Source of the DNA: an uncultured Paludibacter sp.
GTDB taxonomy: Bacteria; Bacteroidota; Bacteroidia; Bacteroidales; Paludibacteraceae
Direction: 5' to 3'
DNA: 64,000 nt
Assembly (NCBI GenBank): GCA_937897985.1
Contig: CALCBD010000062.1
Location: 62,001 to 126,000, forward strand
Shown: in pieces, positions 52,039 through 61,495 of the stretch
How the letters are laid out: each line of letters begins with the position of its first letter
How positions within the stretch are numbered: the first letter of the stretch is position 1
The notes under the pieces: generated by a model
What the model was told of the DNA's origin: nothing
Database searches by the model: none
What the model saw: only the letters and a program-made list of their open reading frames with translations
Translations under genes and position numbers: made by a program

Positions 52039-54354
52039 ATGAGAAAATTAATCTGCATTACAATTTTCGTTACGTTATCATTGACAATCCTGGCCTCAGT
52101 CAGGCACACCATAAGCGGAACTGTATCGGACATCACTAACGGTGAGAGTCTTGCAGGTTCAACCATACTGGTCAAAGAAATACAGGGTGTAGGTGTTAGT
52201 ACAAATGCTTATGGTTATTTCTCGCTCACACTTCCTGACGGGAAATACACTCTGGTAGTTTCATATTTAGGATATAAAACTGTCGAAATTCCTGTTGTTT
52301 ATTCAGAAAACAGGCAATACAATATTAAATTAAGTCCGGATGCTCAGCAACTCAGCGATTTTGAAATAAGTGCCAAAACAAAAAACAACAATATTATCTC
52401 GACTCAAATGGGTGCCGAAAAGCTCGAAGTAAAGGAAATATCAAAAATTCCGGTTCTTTTTGGTGAAGCCGACATACTGAAAACATTAAAATTAACTCCT
52501 GGAATAAAATCGGTTGGCGAAGGAAACGGCGGTATGTATGTCAGAGGCGGTAACAATTCTCAGAATCTGATACTTATGGACGAAGCTACGGTATATAATG
52601 CTGATCATTTGCTCGGGTTTTTCTCCACTTTCAACAGCGATGCCATTAAAGACATACAAATGTTCAAAGGGACTGCTTCTGCCGAATACGGAGGTCGTAC
52701 TTCGTCGGTACTCGATGTAAAAATGAAAGAGGGGAACAATCAGAATTATCATGTAGGCGGAGGAATCGGGTTGATTTCGTCGAGGCTCAGTGTCGAAGGG
52801 CCAATCGTCAAGGACAAAAGCTCGTTTCTTATTTCGGGCAGGCGTACTTATGCCGATTTGTTTCTGAAACTTTCGCCGGATGAACTTATCAACAACAATC
52901 AGCTTTATTTCTACGACCTGAACATGAAAGCCAATTATATCATCAACGACAAAAACCGCCTTTATCTGTCAGGTTATTTCGGAAGGGATGTTTTCAAATT
53001 TCAGGACAGATTCGGAATAAACTGGGGAAACAGCACCGCTACACTGCGCTGGAACCATATCTGGAACGAAAAGCTATTCAGCAATACTTCGGTGATTTAT
53101 TCAGATTTTGATTATAATATTGACATTTTACAGGATGCCGGATTCACGTTGAAATCAATTATTAAAAACTGGAATTTTAAACATGAATTTCAATATTATC
53201 TGAACAACAAAAACACTCTGTCATTCGGGTTGAACTCAATTTATCATACGATTATTCCCGGGCAGCTCGAACTTGCTGACAGTTCCAAAATTCAACCCCT
53301 TACACTTCAGAAAAAATATGCTCTCGATAATGCATTGTATTTCAGCAATGAATGGAAACCATTTTACAACCTTAATATCAGTTACGGATTAAGATGGTCG
53401 GTCTATCATCTTCTGGGTCCGGGCGATTTCTTTACCTATCTGAACGGACAAGTCAACAGTACCACCACTTATGCGAAAGGGCAAATCGTAAAAACGTATT
53501 CGAATATCGAACCACGATTGAACATAGCCTGGATACTGAGCGAAAGCAATTCAATTAAAACAAGTTATACGCGGAACACACAGCATTTACATCTGATTTC
53601 AAATTCGACCTCCACCATGCCTACCGATTTATGGATACCGTCGAGCAACAACGTAAAGCCGGAGATCGGCGATCAATTGTCTGTCGGATATTTTCGGAAT
53701 TTTAAAAATGACAGGTATCAGTTGAGCGGCGAAATATATTACCGCTGGATGTACAATCAGATTGATCTGAAAAACGGTGCCGACATCAATGCGAATGATA
53801 AGATTGAGGGGGAATTGTTGTTTGGAAAAGGCAGGGCTTACGGAATTGAGTTATTGTTGAAGAAGAAACAGGGAAAACTGACCGGCTGGATAGGATATAC
53901 CTATTCACGCACCGAAAGGCTGATCGACGGCATCAATAATAATAGGTGGTATCCGGCAAAGCAGGACATCATACACGACATTTCCGTGGTCGCTATTTAC
54001 GATTTCAATAAAAAATGGTCGGCATCGGCATCCTGGGTTTTTAATACCGGTAGCGCGGTTACATTCCCGAGTGGTAAATACCTGATCAATGGCAATATAC
54101 AATATTATTATACCGAACGAAACGGATACCGGATGCCCGATTATCACCGTTTGGACATAGGGGCAACCCGACTGCTGAAGAAAACCAAAAAATTCGAAAG
54201 CAGTCTCAATTTCTCGGTCTATAATGCTTACGGACATAAAAATCCATTTTCGATCGACTTTGAACAGGACGAAAATAATCCTGCCAAAACCAATGCAGTG
54301 ATGACTTATTTGTTCACTTATGTTCCCTCGGTTACCTATAATTTTAAATTTTAA
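52039..54354 (+). CDS. TonB-dependent outer-membrane receptor
   Basis: A 771-residue receptor with a signal peptide (about 1-20), an N-terminal CarboxypepD_reg-like domain (about 25-100, ISGTVSDITNGESLAGSTILV), a plug domain (about 125-230, GGMYVRGGNNSQNLILMDEA and GTASAEYGGRTSSVLDVKM) and a beta-barrel to the C-terminal aromatic residue (YNFKF). It is not a SusC: it is shorter and has no SusD partner. A DUF4249 lipoprotein follows by 6 bp, a pairing often seen in Bacteroidetes, perhaps for a metal chelate or peptide. Substrate unknown. Confidence 0.93.
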   Translation: MRKLICITIFVTLSLTILASVRHTISGTVSDITNGESLAGSTILVKEIQGVGVSTNAYGYFSLTLPDGKYTLVVSYLGYKTVEIPVVYSENRQYNIKLSPDAQQLSDFEISAKTKNNNIISTQMGAEKLEVKEISKIPVLFGEADILKTLKLTPGIKSVGEGNGGMYVRGGNNSQNLILMDEATVYNADHLLGFFSTFNSDAIKDIQMFKGTASAEYGGRTSSVLDVKMKEGNNQNYHVGGGIGLISSRLSVEGPIVKDKSSFLISGRRTYADLFLKLSPDELINNNQLYFYDLNMKANYIINDKNRLYLSGYFGRDVFKFQDRFGINWGNSTATLRWNHIWNEKLFSNTSVIYSDFDYNIDILQDAGFTLKSIIKNWNFKHEFQYYLNNKNTLSFGLNSIYHTIIPGQLELADSSKIQPLTLQKKYALDNALYFSNEWKPFYNLNISYGLRWSVYHLLGPGDFFTYLNGQVNSTTTYAKGQIVKTYSNIEPRLNIAWILSESNSIKTSYTRNTQHLHLISNSTSTMPTDLWIPSSNNVKPEIGDQLSVGYFRNFKNDRYQLSGEIYYRWMYNQIDLKNGADINANDKIEGELLFGKGRAYGIELLLKKKQGKLTGWIGYTYSRTERLIDGINNNRWYPAKQDIIHDISVVAIYDFNKKWSASASWVFNTGSAVTFPSGKYLINGNIQYYYTERNGYRMPDYHRLDIGATRLLKKTKKFESSLNFSVYNAYGHKNPFSIDFEQDENNPAKTNAVMTYLFTYVPSVTYNFKF

Positions 54355-54360
54355 ACTTTT

Positions 54361-55185
54361 ATGCATTTCAGAACATCCAACACTGTAATTATTTTCATTG
54401 CATTAATGCCTTTGTTTTCGTGCAAGGAAATTATCGACATCAATACAGTCGTTGCTGAACCTCAGATAGTGGTCGAAGCCGGAATCGGCACCAACGAAAC
54501 TCCGGTAGTTTATCTGACTAAAACCGTGGATATTGACAACTTAAACGAATTTCCGGCTGTCGGTAATGCAAAAATTACAATGACAGATGACAAGGGCAGA
54601 AGTGTAACACTCGTTGAATCATCACCCGGACAATACATTGGTGCCACACCCGCTTTGACCGGTAAAGTTGGTAATACATATCAACTCACTATCGAAACCG
54701 GTTCAAAAATCATTACCGCCGCAGGTACTATCCCTTCGCAGGTCAAAATGGATTCTGTTAAAATACTGAATTCAATTTACCCGGGTGGAGGAAGCCCGCT
54801 TAACAGTTCGCAAAAAGCTGATTTCTACGAAATTAAAGTTAAATATTCCGATCCTGTCAACGAAGAAAATTATTACCGGTTTGTAATATCGCTCAATGGA
54901 AAAGTGACCAGCAGCAACAATGTATATGATGACAAATGGAACAACGGCAAACAGGTGGAAACGAATCTGATTATGTACAATCCTGATATTAAAGCAGGTG
55001 ACTTGATAGGAGTGGAAATGCAATGTATCGATAAAGCCGTATTTGAATATTTCAAAAGTATGCGTAACAGCAACGGTCCGCGTAATGCTTCGAGCCCGGC
55101 AAATCCTTATACCAATCTGAATGGTTCGTTGTTAGGCTTTTTTAGTGCACATACAGTCGAAAGAAGAGAGTTCAGAATTAATTAA
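54361..55185 (+). CDS. DUF4249 family lipoprotein, partner of the TonB receptor
   Basis: A 274-residue protein with a lipobox (LFSC, about 21). The opening KEIIDINTVVAEPQIVVEAGI and the GNTYQLTIET strands are characteristic of DUF4249 proteins, which are encoded next to TonB receptors and probably cap them on the outside. It ends 1 bp before the end of the convergent unknown gene. Confidence 0.82.
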   Translation: MHFRTSNTVIIFIALMPLFSCKEIIDINTVVAEPQIVVEAGIGTNETPVVYLTKTVDIDNLNEFPAVGNAKITMTDDKGRSVTLVESSPGQYIGATPALTGKVGNTYQLTIETGSKIITAAGTIPSQVKMDSVKILNSIYPGGGSPLNSSQKADFYEIKVKYSDPVNEENYYRFVISLNGKVTSSNNVYDDKWNNGKQVETNLIMYNPDIKAGDLIGVEMQCIDKAVFEYFKSMRNSNGPRNASSPANPYTNLNGSLLGFFSAHTVERREFRIN

Positions 55186-55186
55186 C

Positions 55187-55912
55187 TTATTCATTGTCAG
55201 TTTCATCATCTTTTTTTGTCAGTTCGGCTTCGCCTTTACGGTAATAGTAAATCAGTCCGAATTGCTGACATTTAACCAGCTTTGAATAAGGTTTTTCGTT
55301 TTTAAAATTAGCTTCAACCTGATTCCAGATATCAAGAATCAACACATCGGCTTTTTCGCGTAATCTTACCAGTTCTTCCCAACTGCGTGTGGTTGAACTC
55401 TGATGTAATTTCTGAGTCGATTTATATTCGTTAAATACCTCATAATGAACCTGTACCTTTGCTATTGCCGGATTGTAAATCGGTAATCCGCCATTTCGTA
55501 CCCTTTCGTTTTCACCATCAATTATGTATTTTCCCCATTTAATCAACGCCGATTCGGTAGTCAAATCCGGAACTGTATGAACATTCGGGTCGAGGTGATA
55601 GAAAAGTTTGTGATCTTTTTTAATGTCGCCGCGGATGACTGCCAGATTTAGTACCTGTATGAAGTGGGATATGTAAATGCGGGCATTATGAACGATTTGC
55701 TGATATTTTTTATTGGCAGAAACCTGATTTTCAAGCATTAACTTATACTGATTCAGTTGTTTCTCGAAAAAACTTAAAAAAGTACGGGCTTCGTGAATTG
55801 TTTTGTATGACACTATCTGGTCGCCATATTCTCTTTTCTCACTTTGATGGATAGCAGTTCGTAAAGTCCTCAGACGGGCTTGATCAGTATTAGGGAGTCT
55901 TCGATACGGCAT
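55187..55912 (-). CDS. Conserved protein of unknown function
   Basis: A 241-residue, charged, mostly helical protein without signal peptide or membrane helix. The N-terminal part contains coiled-coil-like segments (KTIHEARTFLSFFEKQLNQY), and the middle has GKYIIDGENERVRNGG, where a short loop looks conserved. I do not recognise the family. It overlaps no neighbour and converges on the DUF4249 gene. Confidence 0.65.
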   Translation of the reverse strand: MPYRRLPNTDQARLRTLRTAIHQSEKREYGDQIVSYKTIHEARTFLSFFEKQLNQYKLMLENQVSANKKYQQIVHNARIYISHFIQVLNLAVIRGDIKKDHKLFYHLDPNVHTVPDLTTESALIKWGKYIIDGENERVRNGGLPIYNPAIAKVQVHYEVFNEYKSTQKLHQSSTTRSWEELVRLREKADVLILDIWNQVEANFKNEKPYSKLVKCQQFGLIYYYRKGEAELTKKDDETDNE

Positions 55913-55976
55913 AAAAAATCACAATTTACAAATAGCTGATTGAAAAATGACAGATATCGGCCGCAAAGATATAAAT

Positions 55977-56951
55977 TTAATCGATTCTCGACATCAATTT
56001 TTCGGCTAATTTTCTCAATTCTTGCTTTTTATTACCTGCAACGGACACTTTTTCCAGATTTGCGATGGCCTTTTCATAAAAGAAAGACATCTTGTCTTCG
56101 CAGATTTTTCGAACTCCCAGCTTGTTATAAACCGAAGTAACTCCCGAAATTTTAGCTTCAGGTGATAAAAGATGATCGTTTAAATAACTCTCCAGTTCGG
56201 TCCTGTCTGCTCCTTCGGCTAATTTGAATGCATGAATCAGCAGGTAGGTTTTTTTATTGCAGAGGATATCGCCTCCTATTTTTTTACCAAAAGTTAATTC
56301 ATTACCATACACATCAAGTAAATCGTCTTTTAGTTGAAATGCCAGGCCAATGTTGATGCCGAAATCGTATAACAATTGTGCATCGGTTTCGTTGGCGCCA
56401 CCGGTAATTGCACCGCACTTCAGGGCGCAGCCAAGGAGTACGGCTGTTTTGAGCCTGATCATTTCGAGATAGTCATCGCCGGTTACCATCGATTGTGATT
56501 CAAAATCCACATCATATTGTTGTCCTTCACATATTTCAATGGCGGTTGCCGAGAACAAACCGAGAATTGATTTTAAATACTTTTCGGGGACCTGTGCCAC
56601 TAACTGATAAGCTGCAATTTGCATCGCGTCGCCCGAAAGGATGGCTGTGTTATCGTTCCATTTTTTATGAACAGTAGCCTGTCCGCGCCTGATATCGGCA
56701 TGATCCATTATGTCATCGTGCAATAAAGTGAAATTATGAAAAACCTCGATACCCAATGCAAGCGGAATGGAAGGCGCAATGTCATCTGTAAAAAGATTAC
56801 AGGCCATTAACGACAAAACAGGTCTTACACGTTTTCCACCCAACGAAAGCACATATTGAATCGGCGAATAGAGTCCCCGGGGTTCTTTTGTCCAGTCTAA
56901 TTTTGAAATTTCATCACTGATTATTTCATTTATCTCGTTGAATGTTTTCAT
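55977..56951 (-). CDS. Polyprenyl synthetase (trans-isoprenyl diphosphate synthase)
   Basis: A 324-residue enzyme that condenses isopentenyl diphosphate with an allylic diphosphate to make an isoprenoid chain. First aspartate-rich motif D79-D80-I-M-D83 (FTLLHDDIMDHADIRRG) and second D209-D210-L-L-D213 (FQLKDDLLDVYG) are intact, and GGKRVRP near 38-44 is present. Residues just before the first motif are aromatic and bulky (HNFTLLH), in keeping with a short- to medium-chain product such as farnesyl or geranylgeranyl diphosphate. Close to ddl in a housekeeping run. Confidence 0.92.
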   Translation of the reverse strand: MKTFNEINEIISDEISKLDWTKEPRGLYSPIQYVLSLGGKRVRPVLSLMACNLFTDDIAPSIPLALGIEVFHNFTLLHDDIMDHADIRRGQATVHKKWNDNTAILSGDAMQIAAYQLVAQVPEKYLKSILGLFSATAIEICEGQQYDVDFESQSMVTGDDYLEMIRLKTAVLLGCALKCGAITGGANETDAQLLYDFGINIGLAFQLKDDLLDVYGNELTFGKKIGGDILCNKKTYLLIHAFKLAEGADRTELESYLNDHLLSPEAKISGVTSVYNKLGVRKICEDKMSFFYEKAIANLEKVSVAGNKKQELRKLAEKLMSRID

Positions 56952-56972
56952 TTGGTACTAATTAATAATTTG

Positions 56973-57956
56973 TCAGTCAAATTCATTTTCAATAATGTCG
57001 GTCATCACATCTTTAATATCGATACCGGCAGCCCGTACCTGCTGAGGTATAAAACTGGTTGGAGTCATGCCGGGAGTTGTATTGACTTCGAGAAGCTGAA
57101 TGGTAGAGTTGGCTGAAATGATATAATCAATCCGTACAATGCCTTTACATCCGAGAATGTCGTAAATGGTTGAAGTAAGTTGCTGAACTTTGGTAGTTAG
57201 TTCGTCGCTTATTCTGGCCGGAGTAATTTCGTCTGATTCACCTTTGTATTTGGCGTCGAAATCGAAAAACTCATTTTTCGGAACTACCTCGGTGATGGGG
57301 AAAACCACTGTTTTGTGTTTGGTTTTATACATTCCGCAGGTTATTTCAGTGCCCTGCATAAAAGCTTCGATCAGTACTTCATTTCCTTCACCGAATGCCT
57401 TAGCTATGGCCGGATGCAACTGTTCGGCTGTTTTTACTTTGGATACTCCAAAGCTACTGCCACCTACATTAGGTTTAACAAAGCAGGGTAGGCCTGTCAT
57501 GCCGAGAATTTCGTTCTCATTGACCTGATCGGTTTTTCGCAGTACCACCGAATTTGCCACATTGACACCAAAACTCTTTAAATACTGATTGCAGGTGAAT
57601 TTATTGAAGGTAATGGCTGCTGCCAAAACGCCGCAACTCGAATATGGTAAACCTATCAGTTCAAAATAGCCCTGAAGTATGCCGTTTTCACCCGGAGTAC
57701 CGTGAATGGTAATGTAGGCAAAGTCGAATTTAATTTTTGTTCCCTGACATGTAAAACTGAAGTCGTTTTTATCAATATCGGTTTTTACATTATCCTGACA
57801 TTCAACCTCCCATTTCTGACCAACTATAGTGACAATGTAAAGCTGATAAACATCTTTATCGATAAATGAATACAGTCCGGCAGCACTCTTTAGTGAAACC
57901 ACTACTTCGGACGAATCGCCACCGGCAACAATTGCAATATTTCGTTTCATAACCAT
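56973..57956 (-). CDS. ddl: D-alanine--D-alanine ligase
   Basis: This enzyme makes the D-Ala-D-Ala dipeptide for peptidoglycan. The 327-residue ATP-grasp enzyme has the signatures HGTPGENGILQGYFEL near 90-105, VKPNVGGSSFGVSKV near 155, and RIDYI and EVNTTPGMTPTS near 275-300. The gene sits between the pseudouridine synthase and polyprenyl synthetase genes. The ATG at 57956 is followed by a second one two codons on (MVMKRNIAIV), so the true start could be 57950. Confidence 0.95.
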   Translation of the reverse strand: MVMKRNIAIVAGGDSSEVVVSLKSAAGLYSFIDKDVYQLYIVTIVGQKWEVECQDNVKTDIDKNDFSFTCQGTKIKFDFAYITIHGTPGENGILQGYFELIGLPYSSCGVLAAAITFNKFTCNQYLKSFGVNVANSVVLRKTDQVNENEILGMTGLPCFVKPNVGGSSFGVSKVKTAEQLHPAIAKAFGEGNEVLIEAFMQGTEITCGMYKTKHKTVVFPITEVVPKNEFFDFDAKYKGESDEITPARISDELTTKVQQLTSTIYDILGCKGIVRIDYIISANSTIQLLEVNTTPGMTPTSFIPQQVRAAGIDIKDVMTDIIENEFD

Positions 57957-58002
57957 GAATTCTTCCTTTGAGGAAGTGATAATTTATTTTTTTTTGAAAA
58001 TT

Positions 58003-59073
58003 CTACAAATCCAAATGTTCTTTGGCATACGATCGCCACATTTCTATCAGTTCCTTCATGTCATCAGGTAAATCGCTGTCGAAGTGCATATATTCGCCGG
58101 TTACCGGATGAACAAAACCAAGTGTCTTGGCGTGTAAAGCCTGACGCGGACAGGTGTAAAAACAGTTTTTTACAAAAAGTTTGTAATAGGCAGAAGTGGA
58201 TCCCCTGAGAATGACATTCCCTCCGTATCGTTCATCGTTGAACAGTGTGTGGCCGATATGTTTCATGTGAACCCTTATCTGATGTGTCCTTCCGGTTTCA
58301 AGCCGGCATTCCACCAGGGTTACAAACCCAAAACGTTCGATGACCTTATAATGGGTAACTGCATGCTTTGCAAGCGGATTCTCACCTTCGGGAAAAACGG
58401 TAAACATCATTCTGTCGCGCGGATCACGGGCCAGAGCCCCAATGATTGTGCCTTCATTCTCTTTTACGTTTCCCCAAACCAGAGCATGATACCTGCGTTG
58501 GGTGGTTTTGTCAAAAAACTGTTTGCCGAGATGCGCTTTGGCGTATTCGGTCTTAGCTATCAGCAATAATCCGGAAGTGTCCTTATCGATGCGATGTACC
58601 AGTCCGATGCGTGAATCGTTGGGGTCGAAACCCGGAAGGTCACGCAAATGATATGCTATAGCATTGAGCAGTGTTCCGTCGAAATTACCAAAACCGGGAT
58701 GAACTACCAGCCCCGGCTGTTTATTGACCAGGATAATATCATCATCTTCATACACAATATTAATTGGTATATCCTGAGGTATAATTTCAAACTGATTCGG
58801 AGGATAAGCCAGATGAATGGTAATAATATCGAATGGTTTGATGCGGTAGCTCGATTTTACAGGTTTATCGTTGACCCTAATATTTCCGGCATCGGCAGCT
58901 TCCTGAATACGGTTACGGGATATGCCGGCCATGGTGTTCACCAGGTACTTGTCGATACGAACCATGGTCTGACCCTTATCGACAACAAACCGGAAATGCT
59001 CAAAATATTCCTGCTCAGGTAAAATTTCGGCATATTCATCATCTTCTATCTGTTCGGTATATTCTTCGCTCAC
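58003..59073 (-). CDS. RluD-type 23S rRNA pseudouridine synthase
   Basis: A 356-residue protein with an S4 RNA-binding domain (about 34-95, VRIDKYLVNTMAGISRNRIQ) and an RluA-family catalytic domain with the active-site Asp in GLVHRIDKDTSGLLLIAKT (near 158-176) and the ending ETGRTHQIRVHMKHIGHTL. Family members isomerise uridines in helix 69 or nearby in 23S rRNA. It is flanked by the PASTA protein and ddl, an arrangement common in Bacteroidetes. Confidence 0.93.
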   Translation of the reverse strand: MSEEYTEQIEDDEYAEILPEQEYFEHFRFVVDKGQTMVRIDKYLVNTMAGISRNRIQEAADAGNIRVNDKPVKSSYRIKPFDIITIHLAYPPNQFEIIPQDIPINIVYEDDDIILVNKQPGLVVHPGFGNFDGTLLNAIAYHLRDLPGFDPNDSRIGLVHRIDKDTSGLLLIAKTEYAKAHLGKQFFDKTTQRRYHALVWGNVKENEGTIIGALARDPRDRMMFTVFPEGENPLAKHAVTHYKVIERFGFVTLVECRLETGRTHQIRVHMKHIGHTLFNDERYGGNVILRGSTSAYYKLFVKNCFYTCPRQALHAKTLGFVHPVTGEYMHFDSDLPDDMKELIEMWRSYAKEHLDL

Positions 59074-59128
59074 GTTTTTACAGTTTGTTTTTCAGGTAAT
59101 TCAAATTATGTTTCGGTTTTAAATCATA

Positions 59129-59965
59129 TCAGAAAAATTGTTCTTCATCCTCTTTTTTATTGGCATCGTCTTCATCAAACACTTTGTTTAGCAGCGATTT
59201 ATCTTTCGACATCCAAACATCAATGCGTGTCCCGGTGGGTACCGATTGTCCGGCCGCCGGTCGTTGACGATAAATGACATATTCGGCTTCATTGCCTGCC
59301 GGCTCCACATCGTATTCCACAGCGCCAATTACCATCGAACCTTCGAGTGCTTTGTCTTTTCCTTCATCCAGCCCCAGCCCTTTGAGCGCCGGGACCAGCG
59401 ATTCGGTATCACCTAAACCGCTACCTACCACCAATACCAACGAACTGCCTTCGGGAACACGCATACCGGCACTGATATTTCTGCCCCTGTATTTTACCGC
59501 AATAACCAGATCCTTATATTCGGAAGGTGAATATTCCACACTGCTGACACTTAATCCGATGGACTTAAGCATGGCATCGGCCTGCCGGTACGAAACATCA
59601 TTGACATCCGGAACAGGAACTTTGTGAACCTGGCGTGAATTAATGATCAGATAAATCGGACGATTACGTTTTACTGTAGCATTTACACCCGGAATTTGAT
59701 CAATTATGGTACCCAGCTTTTTATCACTGACAAAAACCGAATCAATTACCTGAGTGTATAATCCGTGGTTTTTTAATAATTGTTCCGCTTCCTCCACGTA
59801 CAATCCCCTTAAGTCGGGCACTGTCTCCGATTCGCCGTGATGTGTATAAAAATCGATAGCGATGAGGGTTAACCATGCTAATGCTATAAAAATGATTGTG
59901 GCAAGAATTACTCTTTTCAGGATAAATCCGCCAAAACTGTTTTTCCAAAAACTTTTTAAATCCAT
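59129..59965 (-). CDS. PASTA-domain membrane protein
   Basis: A 278-residue bitopic protein with an N-terminal membrane helix (about 16-36) and three extracytoplasmic PASTA repeats (about 45-110, 113-180 and 183-255), each starting with VPDL/VPDV/VPAL and a GL-x4-V segment. The kinase domain found in PrkC/PknB is absent. PASTA repeats bind muropeptides or beta-lactams and this protein may act in wall sensing or synthesis. It precedes the rluD-type gene. Confidence 0.88.
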   Translation of the reverse strand: MDLKSFWKNSFGGFILKRVILATIIFIALAWLTLIAIDFYTHHGESETVPDLRGLYVEEAEQLLKNHGLYTQVIDSVFVSDKKLGTIIDQIPGVNATVKRNRPIYLIINSRQVHKVPVPDVNDVSYRQADAMLKSIGLSVSSVEYSPSEYKDLVIAVKYRGRNISAGMRVPEGSSLVLVVGSGLGDTESLVPALKGLGLDEGKDKALEGSMVIGAVEYDVEPAGNEAEYVIYRQRPAAGQSVPTGTRIDVWMSKDKSLLNKVFDEDDANKKEDEEQFF

Positions 59966-60150
59966 AATTATTAATGAATTATATGCTGTATTCTGACATA
60001 AAAAAAGATTCCGCAGCGCTGCAACTCAGTAAACAAAGTTTGAAGTCAAAGCCGGAATGCAGGTGAGTTGCCGCGAAAAGAACGGGAACCATAATGAAAC
60101 TTTTGCCAAAAATAATCAATTTATTGCGTACTATCAGGATATTAAACAAA

Positions 60151-60187
60151 AAAAGTAAAAACCTCAATTGAAGTTTTTACTTTTTTA
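60151..60187 (-). terminator. Bidirectional terminator-like hairpin after rpmH
   Basis: AGTAAAAAC at 60154-60162 pairs with GTTTTTACT at 60173-60181 around CTCAATTGAA, and the stem is flanked by A-rich and T-rich tracts on the two sides. It lies 21 bp beyond the rpmH stop on the minus strand, where a TTTTTTTG run follows. Confidence 0.75.
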
Positions 60188-60207
60188 TATCGTTTACAGT
60201 AAAATCG

Positions 60208-60366
60208 TTAGGATTTGTGACGTCCTTCGTCGGCAACGGTAAGTTTTGCTCTGCCTTTAGCGCGACGCGATGCTAATACCCGGCGACCGTTGGCAGTTGC
60301 CATTCTTTCACGGAATCCGTGTTTGTTTCTTCTTTTTCTTTGCGAAGGTTGGAATGTCCTTTTCAT
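60208..60366 (-). CDS. rpmH: 50S ribosomal protein L34
   Basis: A 52-residue basic protein beginning MKRTFQPSQRKRRNKHGFRE, with the family pattern MKRT-Q-PS-RKR---HGFR-RM-T--GR-VL--RR-KGR, here RMATANGRRVLASRRAKGRA. The last ten residues (VADEGRHKS) are a short extension. It is a single gene with its own promoter and a terminator after it. It is too short for usual gene-size cut-offs. Confidence 0.98.
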   Translation of the reverse strand: MKRTFQPSQRKRRNKHGFRERMATANGRRVLASRRAKGRAKLTVADEGRHKS

Positions 60367-60413
60367 TGCTTATGATGTTTTTATTGTTATTTTCGGTTTT
60401 CGAATTCGGACTG

Positions 60414-60444
60414 CAAAAATAGTTGTTTTTTTTGAACTGACAAA
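60414..60444 (-). promoter_or_regulatory. rpmH promoter (Bacteroidetes type)
   Basis: On the minus strand TTTG (60444-60441) and TATTTTTG (60421-60414) are separated by 19 bases, an exact match to the TTTG-N19-TAnnTTTG consensus, about 48 bases before the rpmH start. Confidence 0.8.
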
Positions 60445-60653
60445 TTGTTGATAACTTTTTCTTTGTGTTTTTAGTCAAACAAAACAAAAATAAATTGATT
60501 TTTCATGCAAATAGTTTGATTCAGAATAAAATGCACCATGGGTATTCCTGGTTTTATAATCATTAATTTACAGTGTATTTTAATTTTCAGTTACTTTTCT
60601 CTTTCATGAATTTTGCTTTTTGTATAATCGGGATAAAATTGGCTTTAATTAAC

Positions 60654-60661
60654 TACTTTTG
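60654..60661 (+). promoter_or_regulatory. Candidate -7 box for the alpha/beta hydrolase gene
   Basis: TACTTTTG fits TAnnTTTG and lies 24 bases before the start codon. Confidence 0.4.
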
Positions 60662-60685
60662 CACCATTAATTTTGAAGTAAATAT

Positions 60686-61480
60686 ATGAACGAAAGTTTA
60701 TCCGGTTACGAAATTGAGTCAGACGATTATCGTGTTTATTGTGAGCAGATTGAACCACTGTTATCTAATGAATCATTCACTCTGGTATTTTTGCACGATT
60801 CGTGGGGATGTGTCGGGATGTGGGGCGATTTCCCGCTGACTATTTGCCGTTTGTTACATCTCAGCGGCTTTGCTTACGACAGACGAGGTTACGGAAAATC
60901 ATCGGCATTTGCCATTTCGCAGCGCGATGAATTTTATCTTCATCATGAGGCATATCAGCTTATCAAAATACTCGACACAGCTGATATTCAGAATGTTGTT
61001 CTTTACGGACACAGTGACGGGGCCACTATTGCGTTGATTGCAGCTTCACTCTTTCCTTCACGAGTGAAAGGATTAATACTCGAAGGGCCACACAGTTTTA
61101 TTGAAGATTCGGGAAAAGCAGCTGTGCTCGAAACCCGCGAACGGGCCAGGGAAACCAATTTACTGATGAGCCTTGAGAAATATCACGGCAGTAAAACTTC
61201 CGAACTGTTTCGCCTTTGGCACGAGACATGGCTGAGCGATTATTTTGCTCAATGGTCTATCGTTGATTTACTCAAAAACATACAATGTCCGGTTTTGGCT
61301 TTTCAGGGCGAAAACGATGAATTCGGGTCAGTCGCTCAGCTGGAAATTCTCCGAAAGGAAATAAAAACAGCTGTCACTATACATGAAATACCCAATGCAG
61401 CGCATACGCCCCGCAAAGAGGCAGCTAAACTTACATTGGATATGATTAAAGACTGGTATACAACAACTTATAAGTCGTAA
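60686..61480 (+). CDS. Alpha/beta-fold hydrolase
   Basis: A 264-residue cytoplasmic hydrolase. The nucleophile elbow is G-H-S110-D-G in VVLYGHSDGA. The oxyanion region is VFLHDSWGCVGMW near 34, the acid is probably in QGENDEFGS near 210, and the catalytic His is in IPNAAHTPRKE near 240. It resembles esterase/lipase or haloperoxidase-like members; substrate unknown. It is the only rightward gene in this end of the window. Confidence 0.88.
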   Translation: MNESLSGYEIESDDYRVYCEQIEPLLSNESFTLVFLHDSWGCVGMWGDFPLTICRLLHLSGFAYDRRGYGKSSAFAISQRDEFYLHHEAYQLIKILDTADIQNVVLYGHSDGATIALIAASLFPSRVKGLILEGPHSFIEDSGKAAVLETRERARETNLLMSLEKYHGSKTSELFRLWHETWLSDYFAQWSIVDLLKNIQCPVLAFQGENDEFGSVAQLEILRKEIKTAVTIHEIPNAAHTPRKEAAKLTLDMIKDWYTTTYKS

Positions 61481-61495
61481 TTCAACATCTGAGTA

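Larger units (their letters stand above)
60367..60685. other. Divergent intergenic region rpmH / alpha-beta hydrolase
   Basis: 319 AT-rich bases with promoter elements for both flanking genes and no gene. Confidence 0.5.
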